Below are positions 28,444 through 37,793 of a stretch of 64,000 nucleotides of DNA, in pieces. The notes beneath the pieces are model-generated. The model searched no databases. It saw nothing but the letters and a program-made list of their open reading frames with translations, and was not told the origin of the DNA. The stretch spans positions 1 through 64,000 of the forward strand of contig CALRQT020000004.1 of NCBI GenBank assembly GCA_943370385.1, in the 5' to 3' direction. Position 1 is the first letter of the stretch; every line of letters begins with the position of its first letter. Origin of the DNA: BAIKAL-G1 sp943370385. Its GTDB lineage: Bacteria; Cyanobacteriota; Cyanobacteriia; PCC-6307; Cyanobiaceae. The translations under genes and the position numbers were made by a program.

Positions 28444-29000
28444 CCGATCGGCAGCTGGCCCTGGAGCAGGCCGAGATGGTGGGCGATCTCCAGGGGCGAT
28501 CCCACCAGCACCAGGCCGGGCAGGGCCACGGCCGGACCGATCACGCTGCCCACGAACACCTCCAGGCGGGTGTGGCCGAGGTTTTCCTTGAGCGGCTTGA
28601 GCACGGCCGGCCCTTCGCCCTTGGCGTCCCAAAGGCCATCGGGCAGGCCATTCACCCGCGCTGCGGTGATCCCGGCGGCCCGCCGCACCCCCGAGGCGTC
28701 GTAGAGCACCACAAAACACATGGTGGCCGCCAGGGCAAACAGGGGGTTGTCAAAGCCCAGCTGCCAGCCGATGCCAGCCGTGGTGCCCGTCAGCAGCGCC
28801 GAATGGCTCGAGGGCATGCCGCCGGTTTCCACCAGCACCGCCGGTCGCCAGCGCCTGTGCACCACCAGCTCAATCAGCAGCTTGGAGACCTGGGCCAGCC
28901 CACAGGCCGCCAGCCCCCAGGCCAGCACGCCATTGCTGAAGAAGGCCTGCCAGAGATTCGGATCAGTGTTCAAGCCAGCCGGGTCGATCGAAGCGATCAT
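28440..29000 (-). CDS. DUF212 divergent PAP2-family membrane protein
   Basis: A 186-residue membrane protein with the divergent PAP2 signature GGMPSSHSA and a second conserved segment LGHTRLEVFVG. The family resembles acid phosphatase/vanadium haloperoxidase membrane proteins. Its ATG overlaps the crtE stop (ATGA). In cyanobacteria this gene commonly follows crtE, which hints at prenyl-phosphate handling, but activity is unproven. Confidence 0.9.
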   Translation of the reverse strand: MIASIDPAGLNTDPNLWQAFFSNGVLAWGLAACGLAQVSKLLIELVVHRRWRPAVLVETGGMPSSHSALLTGTTAGIGWQLGFDNPLFALAATMCFVVLYDASGVRRAAGITAARVNGLPDGLWDAKGEGPAVLKPLKENLGHTRLEVFVGSVIGPAVALPGLVLVGSPLEIAHHLGLLQGQLPIG

Positions 29001-29899
29001 CGGTCCCTACTGGTGATGTAGTCGGCTAGGGCCAGCAGCGGGGCGGCCTGGGCGCTCCAGGGGGCCAGGGCCGTTTTGGCTTCGCTCACGAGGGCTTCGG
29101 CCCGGCGGCGGGATTCCTCGAGGCCCAGCAATTTCGGGTAGGTGGTTTTGTCGGCGGTGAGGTCCTTGCCGGCGGTTTTGCCGAGCACCTCGCTGCTGGC
29201 GGTCACATCGAGGATGTCGTCGATGATCTGGAAGGCCAGGCCGATGCCGCGGGCGTAGGTGCCGAGGGCGGCTAGCAGGTTCTCGGAGGCCCCGGCAACC
29301 AGGGCGCCGCTGAGCACGCAGGCGCGCAGCAAGGCGCCGGTTTTATGCAAATGGATGTACTCGAGGGTCTCGAGGTCCACGTCCTTGCCTTCGCATTCCA
29401 GGTCCACCACCTGGCCGCCCACCAGCCCGGGGGCTCCCGAGGCCAGGCTCAGTTCGCCCACCACCTGGAGCAGCCGCTCGGCCGGCACCCCCGGACTGCG
29501 CAGGGCCACCATTTCAAAGGCCCGCGTCAGCAGGGCATCGCCGGCCAGGATTGCGTTGGCTTCGCCAAACACCTTGTGGTTGGTGGGCCGGCCCCGGCGC
29601 AGGTCGTCGTTGTCCATGGCCGGCAGGTCGTCGTGGATCAACGACATGGTGTGGACCATTTCCAGGGCCACGGCCGTGGGCAGGGCCAGGTTGCTGTCGC
29701 CGCCCGCCAGCTCGCAGGCGGCCAGGCAGAGGATCGGCCGCAGCCGTTTGCCGCCCGCCAGCAGCGAATAGCGCATCGCCTCGCGCAGGGATTCGGGCCG
29801 CTCGGGTCCGAGCGAGCCATCCAGGGCCGTTTCCACCCGCAGCCGGGCGGCCTCCAGGTAGGCGGCGAAATCGAAGGTCGTGCTCACCGCCGCGGTCAT
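28997..29899 (-). CDS. crtE: Geranylgeranyl diphosphate synthase
   Basis: A 300-residue trans-prenyltransferase. The first Asp-rich motif DDLPAMDND and the second DDILD bind the Mg-diphosphates, and GGKRLRP near the N-terminus is also typical. It makes C20 geranylgeranyl diphosphate for carotenoids, chlorophyll phytyl chains and quinones. It sits between folD and the DUF212 gene, an order I recall as usual in this group. Confidence 0.95.
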   Translation of the reverse strand: MTAAVSTTFDFAAYLEAARLRVETALDGSLGPERPESLREAMRYSLLAGGKRLRPILCLAACELAGGDSNLALPTAVALEMVHTMSLIHDDLPAMDNDDLRRGRPTNHKVFGEANAILAGDALLTRAFEMVALRSPGVPAERLLQVVGELSLASGAPGLVGGQVVDLECEGKDVDLETLEYIHLHKTGALLRACVLSGALVAGASENLLAALGTYARGIGLAFQIIDDILDVTASSEVLGKTAGKDLTADKTTYPKLLGLEESRRRAEALVSEAKTALAPWSAQAAPLLALADYITSRDR

Positions 29900-29983
29900 G
29901 AAAGGGTGTGGGCTCCGGTGGAGTCTCTCAGGCGGTGCCCCCCCGCTGGCCCGACTGGAGCCAGTCGTTACCGGAGCAGGCCT

Positions 29984-30871
29984 TCAGGGCAGCAGATCCC
30001 TTAACGGGTTGGCGGCGGGCGATCCGCCGGTGCGGCTCCACCAGCTGGCCACCGTGTTCACCAGCAGCAGGGTCACGGTCATCGGCCCGACGCCGCCGGG
30101 CACGGGGCTGATGGCGCTGGCGATCGGCTCCACTTCGGCAAAGAGCACATCGCCGCAGAGGCCCGACTCGGTGCGATGGATGCCCACATCCACCACCACG
30201 GCCCCGGGCTTGACGTGCTCGGCCCCCAGCATCAAGGGCTTACCGGCCGCCACCACCAGCACATCGGCCTGGCGGGTGATCGAGGCCAGGTCCTGGGTGC
30301 GGGAGTGGGCCACGGTGACCGTGGCGTTGGCGGCCTGCAGCATCAGGGCCATGGGCTGGCCCACCAGGATGCTGCGGCCCACCACCACGGCCCGCTTGCC
30401 GGCCAGCTCCACGCCGTGGCGGGCCAGTAACGCCATCACGCCGGCGGGGGTGCAGCTGCGCGGACCTGGCTCGCCTTTGAGTAGGTGGCCCAGGTTGAGG
30501 GTGTGCAGGCCGTCGGCGTCCTTGGCGGGATCGATCGCCGCCAGCAGGGGCCCCTCGTCCAGGCCGGTGGGCAAGGGCAACTGCACCAGGATGCCGTCGA
30601 CGGCCGGATCGGCATTGAGCCGCTCGATCTCGGCCAACACCTCGGCCTGGGGGGTGTTGCTGGCCAGGTGGGCGCCGTGGTTGGTGATGCCGATGCGGCT
30701 GCAGGCCTTCTCTTTGTGGGCCACATACACGCCGCTGGCCGGGTCATCGCCCACCCGCAGCACCGCCAGGCCGGGGGGCCGCCCCGCCTGGGCCAGGTGA
30801 GCGGCGATCACCGTTTGCAGCCGCTGCTCCAGTTCGTTCGCCAGCTGGCGGCCATCGAGACGGGTGGCCAT
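29984..30871 (-). CDS. folD: Methylenetetrahydrofolate dehydrogenase/cyclohydrolase
   Basis: A 295-residue bifunctional folate enzyme with YVAHKEKACSRIG (catalytic Lys), LVQLPLP and the NADP-site motif VVGRSILVGQP. It interconverts methylene-, methenyl- and formyl-THF. The ATG at 30871 gives the normal FolD length; the frame is open further upstream, but that part would overlap the divergent gene at 30914. Only 42 bp separate the two divergent starts. Confidence 0.95.
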   Translation of the reverse strand: MATRLDGRQLANELEQRLQTVIAAHLAQAGRPPGLAVLRVGDDPASGVYVAHKEKACSRIGITNHGAHLASNTPQAEVLAEIERLNADPAVDGILVQLPLPTGLDEGPLLAAIDPAKDADGLHTLNLGHLLKGEPGPRSCTPAGVMALLARHGVELAGKRAVVVGRSILVGQPMALMLQAANATVTVAHSRTQDLASITRQADVLVVAAGKPLMLGAEHVKPGAVVVDVGIHRTESGLCGDVLFAEVEPIASAISPVPGGVGPMTVTLLLVNTVASWWSRTGGSPAANPLRDLLP

Positions 30872-30913
30872 GGGCAACAGGCAGGGCAACTGACCACAGT
30901 TTGCAGAAGTAGC

Positions 30914-33031
30914 GTGGAAAACCCCAGTCCCTATTCGGTGGTCCGCCCGGGCTCGTTCCTCCGCCTTTGGCGTCAGCTCTGGCACCGGCTGCTGCGGCTG
31001 GAGACCCCTCGCCAGGCCCTAGCGCCCTGGCGTTGGGGCGATGGCCTGGCGATTCTGGTGATGGCGGCCCTGGTGGCCTTGCTCTCCAGTTGGCCCTCCC
31101 TGGCGGAGCCGAGTTTGCGGCCCGGCATTCCGTCCCCCTTCACCGTGCGGGCGCCCAAGGAGGCCACGGTGGTGGACACCAGCGCCCTGGAACAGCGCCG
31201 CTCCCTGCTGGGCTCCCGGACCCACGTGCAGGTGGCGGACCCCCGGGTGGATCACGAGCTCGAGCACCAGCTCGAGGCCCAGCTCAAGGAGGTGGGACGC
31301 CTAGCCCACACCCCCCAGGCGGGGGTGGGGGCCGTGAGCCTGACTCCGCCCGAACGGCAGTGGTTGGCCAGCCTGCCCGCCGCTGACCTGAACCAGTGGC
31401 AGCAACAGCTGCGCTCCGCCCAACGGCGCATGCTGCGCCAGGGCCTGGTGGCCAGCGTGGCCCGCAGCCAGCTGGAGGAGGCGGCCGCATTGCAACTCGA
31501 GAACCTGCCGCCCCCGGGTCGCCAGCTCGGAGCTCGCCTGGTCGCCGAGTCCTTGCTCGGGCGCAACAACCTGCGCCTCGACCCAACCCTGAGTAAGCGC
31601 CTGATCGAGGATTTGCTCACCCAGCAGGGCTTGCCCACGATCAGCGTCGGCCGCGGCGAGCTGATCGTGCGCCAGGGCCAGCTGATCAGTCCCCAGTCCT
31701 ATGACGTGCTCGATTATTTCGGGCTGGTCAACCGCCGGCCCCTGCCCCTGGCCTGGCTGGCCCATTTCAGCGAAGCCCTGGCGGCCTGCGCCGTGATCGT
31801 GCTGGTGAGCCGCCGCTGGCGCGCCACCCTGGAACCGCGCCAGGCCCTGTTGGCCCTGGCGGTGCTGGTGGTGGTGCAGGGCTTCAAGCTCTGGCTGGGG
31901 CCGGCCGTGAGTCCGTTGGCCCTGCTGGTGCCCCCCACCTTGCTCTTGGCCCAGGGCCTGGGCACGGCCTCCGGGCTGGCCTGGCTGGCCGGGGCCGCCC
32001 TGCTCTGGCCCATGCCCCTCAATGGCGTGCTGGATGGTCGGGTGATGGTGGCTGCCGCCGTGGCCGCCGCCGCCGCGGTGCTGGCGGGACGCCAGCGCAG
32101 CCGGGCCCAGCTGCTGCAACTGGCCCTGCTGCTGCCCCTGGGGGCCCTGGTGCTGCAATGGCTGCTGCTGCAGCTGGTGTCCCTGCGGGGCAGCGAAACC
32201 CAGCTGCCCCTGCCCGCCGACCTGGCCGGGGAAGCCCTGCTGGTGATGGGGCTGCTGATGGTGGGCCTCCTGCTCAGTCCGCTGGTGGAGAGCGCCTTCG
32301 ACCTGCTCACCCGGGCCCGGCTGCTCGAGCTGGCCGACCTGGAGCGGCCCCTGCTGCGGCGCCTCTCCTGTGAAGCCCCCGGCACCTTTGAACACACCCT
32401 GATGATCTGCGGCCTGGCCGAGGAGGGGGCCCGGGCGATCCAGGCGGATGTGGACCTGATCCGCACGGGAGCCCTGTATCACGATGTCGGCAAGCTGCAC
32501 GGGCCCCAGTGGTTCATCGAGAACCAGGGCGATGGGGCCAACCCCCACGACCAGCTCGATGATCCCGAGGCGAGCGCCGCGATCCTGCAGGCCCACGTGG
32601 ATGAGGGGCTGCGGCTCGCCCGGCGTTACCGCCTGCCCCGCCCCCTAGCCGACTTCATCCCGGAGCACCAGGGCACCTTGAAGATGGGCTACTTCCTGCA
32701 CCAGGCCCGCGAACGCACTCCCGAGATTCCCGAGGAGCGGTTCCGCTACCGGGGCCCCAATCCCCGCAGCCGTGAAACGGCCGTTTTGATGTTGGCCGAT
32801 GGCTGCGAGGCGGCCCTGCGCTCCCTGCCGCCCAACACCAGCGAAACCGAAGCCCGCGCCATGGTGCGGCGCCTGATCGATGCCCGCTGGCGCGATGGCC
32901 AGCTGGCCGAAAGCGGCCTGGGCCTGGCCGAACTGGAGCTGGTAGTGCGCTCGTTTGTGCAGGTGTGGCGCCGCATGCGCCACCGCCGCATCCCCTATCC
33001 GATTGCCCCGCGCCGGGGCTACAGCGCCTAG
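30914..33031 (+). CDS. 7TM-HD phosphohydrolase (PgpH-like)
   Basis: A 705-residue membrane enzyme. It has one N-terminal helix (about 38-60), an extracytoplasmic 7TMR-HDED-like domain, a block of six or seven membrane helices (about 275-455) and a cytoplasmic HD domain. The HD domain has H493 in FEHTLM, YHDVGK near 523 and a further His at EHQGT. In Listeria PgpH this architecture hydrolyses c-di-AMP, so a c-di-AMP phosphodiesterase role is likely here. The GTG start at 30914 (VENPSPYS) gives the best fit; no ATG is near. Confidence 0.9.
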   Translation: MENPSPYSVVRPGSFLRLWRQLWHRLLRLETPRQALAPWRWGDGLAILVMAALVALLSSWPSLAEPSLRPGIPSPFTVRAPKEATVVDTSALEQRRSLLGSRTHVQVADPRVDHELEHQLEAQLKEVGRLAHTPQAGVGAVSLTPPERQWLASLPAADLNQWQQQLRSAQRRMLRQGLVASVARSQLEEAAALQLENLPPPGRQLGARLVAESLLGRNNLRLDPTLSKRLIEDLLTQQGLPTISVGRGELIVRQGQLISPQSYDVLDYFGLVNRRPLPLAWLAHFSEALAACAVIVLVSRRWRATLEPRQALLALAVLVVVQGFKLWLGPAVSPLALLVPPTLLLAQGLGTASGLAWLAGAALLWPMPLNGVLDGRVMVAAAVAAAAAVLAGRQRSRAQLLQLALLLPLGALVLQWLLLQLVSLRGSETQLPLPADLAGEALLVMGLLMVGLLLSPLVESAFDLLTRARLLELADLERPLLRRLSCEAPGTFEHTLMICGLAEEGARAIQADVDLIRTGALYHDVGKLHGPQWFIENQGDGANPHDQLDDPEASAAILQAHVDEGLRLARRYRLPRPLADFIPEHQGTLKMGYFLHQARERTPEIPEERFRYRGPNPRSRETAVLMLADGCEAALRSLPPNTSETEARAMVRRLIDARWRDGQLAESGLGLAELELVVRSFVQVWRRMRHRRIPYPIAPRRGYSA

Positions 33032-33203
33032 GGCCTAAGCCTGCTGGGCTGGGCGGCACCTGGGGCGGCTGCCCATAGCCGTGCCATCGCCCATCCCGGC
33101 GCCAGGGTTTGTCTCGCCAGCTCGGGCCGCCTGCGGATCGGCCCTGAATCTCGCGGCCAGCGCCGCCGCCTGACACGATCAAGGCTCCCCCGCCGCAATC
33201 GCC

Positions 33204-34556
33204 GTGGACCGGCAGCAACAGGGCGCCCAGGCCTGGTTCCAGCGCTGGTATCCGGTGGCCTACCTCCAGGACCTGGACCCGGCCAAGCCCACCGCCTTCA
33301 CCCTGTTGGAGCAGGACCTGGTGCTCTGGTTCGACCGAAAGGAGAGCCGGTGGCGCGCCTTTGCCGATGTCTGCCCGCACCGGCTGGTGCCCCTCTCGGA
33401 AGGGCGCCTCAACGGCGCTGGCGAGCTGGAGTGCCCCTATCACGGCTGGAGTTTCAACGGCGCCGGCCAGTGCACCGCCATTCCCCAGGCGGAGCCGGGC
33501 GTGGCCCCTAGCCCCAGGCGCAGCTCCTGCCTCCGCAACGCCACCGCCGAGGCCCAGGGGCTGCTGTTTGTGTTCGCCGGTGAGGCCGACCAGGCGGCCC
33601 GCCATCCCCTGCCCCTTGTGCCGGTGCTGGCGGAGGAAGTCACCGAGGCTGGCAAGGCGGGGCGCTGGACCGTGCAGGACACCTTCCGGGACCTGCCCAT
33701 GGACGCCCTGACCGTGCTCGAGAACGTGCTCGACCCAAGCCACGTGCCCTTCACCCACCACGCCAGCGTCGGCCGCCGCGAAACGGCCGGGCCGGTGCGG
33801 CTGGAGCTCACCAGCTTCGGGCCCGAGGGCTTCACGGGCCTGTGGGCGGAGGGGCCCCGGCGGGGCAAGCTCGGTGCCCAGCAGACGGTGTTCCAGGCCC
33901 CCTGCCTGATGTGGCACGACCTCACCGCCAAGGGCTTCGCCCGCATCCTCACGGTGGTGTATGCCACGCCGATGCGCCGGGGCGAATGCCGCCTATTCGC
34001 CCGCTTCCCCTTCCAGTTCGAGTCGCCCCTGCCGGGCCGCCTGCTTGCGCTCAGGCCCCAGTGGCTCCAGCACCTGGCCAACCACACGGTGCTGGAGGAC
34101 GACCAGGTCTTTCTGCATTGGCAGGAACGGGTGCTCGAGGGCCGCGGCGGCAGCGCCGCCCTCACCCGCAGCTGCTTTCTGGCCACGGGCGCCGATCTCT
34201 ACGTCAAAGCCCTGCACGACTGGCTCAATCGCTACGCCGGAGTGCCCTTCCCGAGCCAGCACTTGCCCCAGCGCCAGGAGCGGCGCCCCCTCCTGGATCG
34301 CTACGACAGCCACACCCGCCATTGCCGCAGTTGCCGCGGTGCCCTTAAGCGTCTGCGCTGGCTGCAGCAGGGCTGTGGCCTGGCCGTGCTGGGGGCCCTG
34401 GGGGCCGCCGCCTGGCTGGGGGCGTCTCCAGCGGCGGCCCTTTGCCTGCTGCTGGCAGCCCTGGCGACGGCCCTGGGTTTGAAGGCGAGGGCCTGGATCC
34501 GGGCCCTGCACCAGGGCGATGGCCACCCCCCCCGCAACCGCCTGGCCAAGGGCTGA
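33204..34556 (+). CDS. Rieske oxygenase, pheophorbide a oxygenase-like
   Basis: A 450-residue protein. The Rieske 2Fe-2S cluster ligands are Cys57-x-His59 and Cys77-x2-His80. The mononuclear iron site is N174-x2-D177-x2-H180-x4-H185 (NVLDPSHVPFTHH). A C-terminal CxxC (Cys374/Cys377) followed by two membrane helices is typical of the plant PaO/Tic55/CAO group and its cyanobacterial relatives. The substrate in cyanobacteria is not settled; a chlorophyll-breakdown or other pigment substrate is possible. It begins with GTG. Confidence 0.9.
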   Translation: MDRQQQGAQAWFQRWYPVAYLQDLDPAKPTAFTLLEQDLVLWFDRKESRWRAFADVCPHRLVPLSEGRLNGAGELECPYHGWSFNGAGQCTAIPQAEPGVAPSPRRSSCLRNATAEAQGLLFVFAGEADQAARHPLPLVPVLAEEVTEAGKAGRWTVQDTFRDLPMDALTVLENVLDPSHVPFTHHASVGRRETAGPVRLELTSFGPEGFTGLWAEGPRRGKLGAQQTVFQAPCLMWHDLTAKGFARILTVVYATPMRRGECRLFARFPFQFESPLPGRLLALRPQWLQHLANHTVLEDDQVFLHWQERVLEGRGGSAALTRSCFLATGADLYVKALHDWLNRYAGVPFPSQHLPQRQERRPLLDRYDSHTRHCRSCRGALKRLRWLQQGCGLAVLGALGAAAWLGASPAAALCLLLAALATALGLKARAWIRALHQGDGHPPRNRLAKG

Positions 34557-34633
34557 TCGCCGCCAGGGGCCTGTCCCGAGCCGGGCCTTGACCGGTTGAA
34601 CCCCGCCGTTGACCCCCGTTGGCGACCAAGCAA

Positions 34634-34665
34634 AAACCCCACCCGGCGCGAGCCAGGTGGGGTTT
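34634..34665 (-). terminator. Intrinsic terminator for the hli gene (possibly bidirectional)
   Basis: A perfect 10-bp stem (34634-34643 with 34656-34665) with a 12-base loop. On the minus strand it is followed by five T bases in all, so it fits termination of the hli transcript. It also sits 78 bp past the plus-strand Rieske gene and could act in both directions. Confidence 0.75.
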
Positions 34666-34723
34666 CAGTTGTTTGATGAAATGCGATGGGGCCTGGTGCT
34701 CCAGCAGCCAGGCCCCAGAGCGA

Positions 34724-34867
34724 TCAGCCCAGGCCGATCTGGGTGAGGATGCCCTGGCCGGTGAGCAGCTCGGTGCCGAGGCCGATCACAAAGCCGAGCA
34801 TGGCCAGGCGGCCATTCCAGGTTTCAGCGAAGGCAACGAAACCGAAGCGGGAGGTGGAGTCAGCCAT
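34724..34867 (-). CDS. hli: High-light-inducible protein
   Basis: A 47-residue single-helix Hli protein. The chlorophyll-binding motif E15-x2-N18-x-R20 followed by AMLGF is intact. Hlips bind chlorophyll and carotenoid in the thylakoid and protect photosystem assembly under excess light. It stands alone with its own terminator. The ATG at 34867 gives the usual compact length. Confidence 0.95.
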   Translation of the reverse strand: MADSTSRFGFVAFAETWNGRLAMLGFVIGLGTELLTGQGILTQIGLG

Positions 34868-35239
34868 GGAAGGGGGTGGGTTAAGAAACTTGAAGAGATC
34901 GTAACGGACCGTGAACGGGGGTTCGGTGTCCTGGGATGCCAAAGCCGGTTTTGGGGCGCGGCCGCTGCAGTTCGGAGCTGCAGGAGCGACTCCAGACCGG
35001 CCCGGCGGCCGGTGGATCCGTTGGACGCGCCTGTTTGGGCCCTAATCGGCGCATGTTCAGGCAAGCAAGCGGATTGCCGTCAAGCACTGATGCTGAAATG
35101 AGGTGGATCTGCGCCTGGGAAGCTGTTGATTAGGCGTTTTCTTGGTTTTTACTTAACCGGCATAAATGCACCGCTTGAATGATTGCTTTTGTTGCCCAGC
35201 CTTCCTAAGCCTGAGGATGCGATACCCTCCATAAAAGTC
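34868..35239. other. Gap between the divergent hli and pilin genes
   Basis: No gene is seen. The half nearest the pilin is AT-rich (35130-35200) and probably holds the pilin promoter; the half nearest hli should hold the hli promoter. Confidence 0.5.
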
Positions 35240-35710
35240 ATGCGCTACCAAACCCAACTGGCCCTGCTGCAGCAGCTGCGCCAGTGCCACAATGTTGTCC
35301 GCAAAGGCTTCACCTTGGTGGAGCTGATGATCGTTGTGGCGATCATCGGCTTGCTTTCGGCCGTGGCTTTGCCCCAGTTCCTCAATGCCCGTGACCGTGC
35401 TGATGCCAAGGCAAAGCTTGGTGAGGCTGTTGGATTGGCGAAGGAATGTGCAGTTTTCAATGCTGAGGCCGACCTTGCTGGCGCAACAGTGAAGACCCCG
35501 GATGGAGTTACAATTACTTGTGGAGGTGTTCTTGGTGGGACGCCCCCCCTCATCGCACACACGATTGCAAGTCGCGAATTTAATATTGCCATGGCTGCGA
35601 ATTGTTTGGGAGTTGCCATTCCAGCCACAAGCAAAGCTGTCACGATTGCAATTACTACATCAGGGCAGATGACCTGCGCTGGGGCCACTTCTGCTGGAAC
35701 CTCTTCCTAG
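35240..35710 (+). CDS. Type IV major-type pilin
   Basis: A 156-residue prepilin. The cleavage site is KG/FTLVELMIVVAII with the conserved Glu5. The leader of about 23 residues is long, as usual in cyanobacteria. The mature globular part is small, with Cys residues (KECAVF, TITCGG, ANCLG, MTCAG) that may form disulfides. It belongs to the PilA group used for twitching, adhesion or DNA uptake. It converges on the minor-pilin operon at 36134-40332. Confidence 0.92.
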   Translation: MRYQTQLALLQQLRQCHNVVRKGFTLVELMIVVAIIGLLSAVALPQFLNARDRADAKAKLGEAVGLAKECAVFNAEADLAGATVKTPDGVTITCGGVLGGTPPLIAHTIASREFNIAMAANCLGVAIPATSKAVTIAITTSGQMTCAGATSAGTSS

Positions 35711-35737
35711 ATGCAAGCGAGCTGTGAATTAGAATGG

Positions 35738-36125
35738 CAGATCCGCCTTCAGAAACACCAGCCCATACCTTGGCTGATCGTCACCAGTGGTCCGGAGTCG
35801 GAAGCCATTCGAAGCTGGCGGGTACAGGGTAAGGAGCTGCTGATCCCATGGAGGAAGTAATCAGCCGGATTCCCTGAGAGGACGATCCCATCCTGGACAG
35901 GTTGTTGCCCAGGATGATGCTGGTGTCAGTTGATGGGTTTTAATGGATGGAGACCAGTTCTTAGGCCGATCCGGCAGAGCAATTACCGGTGGTGAACGCC
36001 AGGGATGCAGCCCTGCAAAGGAGGCAGTCTGCGGCGCAGAGATTCTAGGTGCCTTGATTAGCCTGGCCGTTGAGAATCGTATGGGTGGGTTTCACCCAGG
36101 CTTGGCTGCCAAAGCAGTCGGTGTC
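35738..36125 (-). pseudogene. Decayed duplicate of the 3' end of the adjacent PilW-like gene
   Basis: This stretch aligns along its length with bases from about 36142 to 36540, the 3' third of the minus-strand prepilin gene that starts at 37207. The clearest blocks are aagctggcgggtacaggg here against aagctggcgggtgcaggg there, gctgatcccat in both, and ccttgatt with ttcaccc downstream. Indels and substitutions have destroyed the frame, and no minus-strand frame of 60 codons survives. It is a tandem partial duplication that has been left to decay. Confidence 0.8.
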
Positions 36126-36133
36126 GCCTGCGC

Positions 36134-37207
36134 TTAAAATCGCAGGTCCCCATCCTGGAAGATCAGCACATCGCCCTGGCTGATGGTCACCGTGCCCAAG
36201 CTGGCGCCGTAGACGGTGCAAAGCTGGCGGGTGCAGGGGAACGAACTGCTGATCCCATAGAGAGTGTAGGCGGCCCGATTGTCTGGGAAGTAGATCACAT
36301 CTTCGTGCAGGCTGCTGCCCAGGATGGTGCTGGTTCCGCTTGGATGGTATTGATGGATAAAGGAGAGATCACAAGGCGATCTTGTCGGTGTAACCGGACA
36401 ATTGATCGCTGTAAATTCGAGGGTGCCTGAGCCACACAGGATTCCCGTTTTTGCGCAGAGATCGGTGCTGCCTTGATTGGCATGGTCGTTGAGAAAATTA
36501 TAGGCGGGATTCACCCGGGCCTGGCCGCCAAAGCGGCCTGTATAGGTCGCGGGGCTCGCGGGCGTGCTTAGGCTCAGGTCCACCGTCACATTGCGGCCGG
36601 CTGAGGAGAGGGTATTGAGGGTCTCCACCGTGATCACGGGCGTGAAGGCCACCACCCCATCGGCGAGAACCTGGTCCCTGATGGCCCCCACCAGGGCGCC
36701 ACTGCTGTCGAGTTTGCCGCAACGTTTCAGGAGGTTGGGCCCCCGCCACTGGGTATCGCCACTCGCCACTGGCTGCAGGGCATAGATAATCACGCTGGCG
36801 TTGTCATCGCTGACCAGGGCCAGTTTGATGTCGCTGGTGGCATAGCTACAAACGTTGCCACTTCCGGCGATGGCCACAATCACGCTTGGATCGGTCAGGA
36901 TCCGCTCCGAAAGGATGATTTCGCTTTCGATGAATTGGGCCAGGCGACTCCAATTATCGCGCAGCCGCTGACTCGATTCCGCCACCCTCGCAATCTCAAT
37001 TTGGGCCATCAAGACCGTGCCCACGCTCAACAGCACCGCCCCACCCACCATCACCGCCACCATCAGTTCGACCAAACTGAAACCCCGTTCCCACCCCTGC
37101 GGCTGAAGAGGGTCTGGCCGCTGGGGCTTGGGCCCACCCATGGGCAGAGAGGGCCCCGTCAGGCTGGGCTGGGGCTGCGGATTGGAGTGGTCCGAGATCC
37201 TGTTCAT
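36134..37207 (-). CDS. Minor prepilin, PilW-like
   Basis: A 357-residue prepilin with cleavage site RG/FSLVELMVAVMVGG and Glu5. The leader is long (about 42 residues, Pro-rich). A large Cys-containing globular domain follows. Length and the position at the end of the operon resemble PilW. It starts 4 bp after the stop of the GspH-like gene. A broken copy of its 3' end lies directly downstream. Confidence 0.85.
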   Translation of the reverse strand: MNRISDHSNPQPQPSLTGPSLPMGGPKPQRPDPLQPQGWERGFSLVELMVAVMVGGAVLLSVGTVLMAQIEIARVAESSQRLRDNWSRLAQFIESEIILSERILTDPSVIVAIAGSGNVCSYATSDIKLALVSDDNASVIIYALQPVASGDTQWRGPNLLKRCGKLDSSGALVGAIRDQVLADGVVAFTPVITVETLNTLSSAGRNVTVDLSLSTPASPATYTGRFGGQARVNPAYNFLNDHANQGSTDLCAKTGILCGSGTLEFTAINCPVTPTRSPCDLSFIHQYHPSGTSTILGSSLHEDVIYFPDNRAAYTLYGISSSFPCTRQLCTVYGASLGTVTISQGDVLIFQDGDLRF

Positions 37208-37211
37208 GGCC

Positions 37212-37793
37212 CTAATAGCCGGCCACGTAATTGCAGGGGGCCGTATTCGTGTCGCCCCCATAGGGTCGCTGGCCGACGCGCACAAATCCCACCGGGGCCA
37301 GCACGGCGATACAACGCTCCAGGCTGCTGTCTGCGATCGAGAGGTAATAGATCTGGGTCACCGGATTGGCCACCGTGCCCAAGGGGGTCAGGAGCAAGTC
37401 GTCCGGGGGAGCCACCACCTGCAAGCTGGTTGACGAGCCACTGCCCTGGTCCAGATTCAAGCTGGCAGCCCCGCCACTGAAGGCCCGGGCGCAACGGTCC
37501 AGGCCCAGCTGGCCCGCAGTGGCACTGGTGTGGTGTTCGATCACGCTGAAGCTGCTGGGGGCCGTGAAGTTGACCCGGCACTCCAGGCCACTCGCCATGG
37601 CGGAACGGCGGACCGCATCAACAAAACCCAGCAATTCCTGGGCCGCTAGCCGGGTGGTCGCCCGCCGCCGGGTTTCGGCCATCGAACCGATAACAACCGA
37701 GGAAAGAATGCCGATGATCGCCACCGTGATCATCAGCTCAGCCAGGCTGAATCCCCGCTTGGGCCGCTGTCTTGAAGACTTTAGGGGCACCAT
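37212..37793 (-). CDS. Minor prepilin, GspH/FimU-like
   Basis: A 193-residue pseudopilin with cleavage site RG/FSLAELMITVAIIG and Glu5, followed by a helix with RRRATTRLAAQELLGFVDAVRRSAM, a GspH/FimT-type feature. It carries four Cys in the globular part. Its start overlaps the 3' end of the upstream PilV-like gene by 13 bp. Confidence 0.85.
   Translation of the reverse strand: MVPLKSSRQRPKRGFSLAELMITVAIIGILSSVVIGSMAETRRRATTRLAAQELLGFVDAVRRSAMASGLECRVNFTAPSSFSVIEHHTSATAGQLGLDRCARAFSGGAASLNLDQGSGSSTSLQVVAPPDDLLLTPLGTVANPVTQIYYLSIADSSLERCIAVLAPVGFVRVGQRPYGGDTNTAPCNYVAGY

Noticed and set aside
35943..36137. Plus-strand open frame of 64 codons
   Set aside because: It runs antisense through the decayed PilW-like copy and has no protein-like features.
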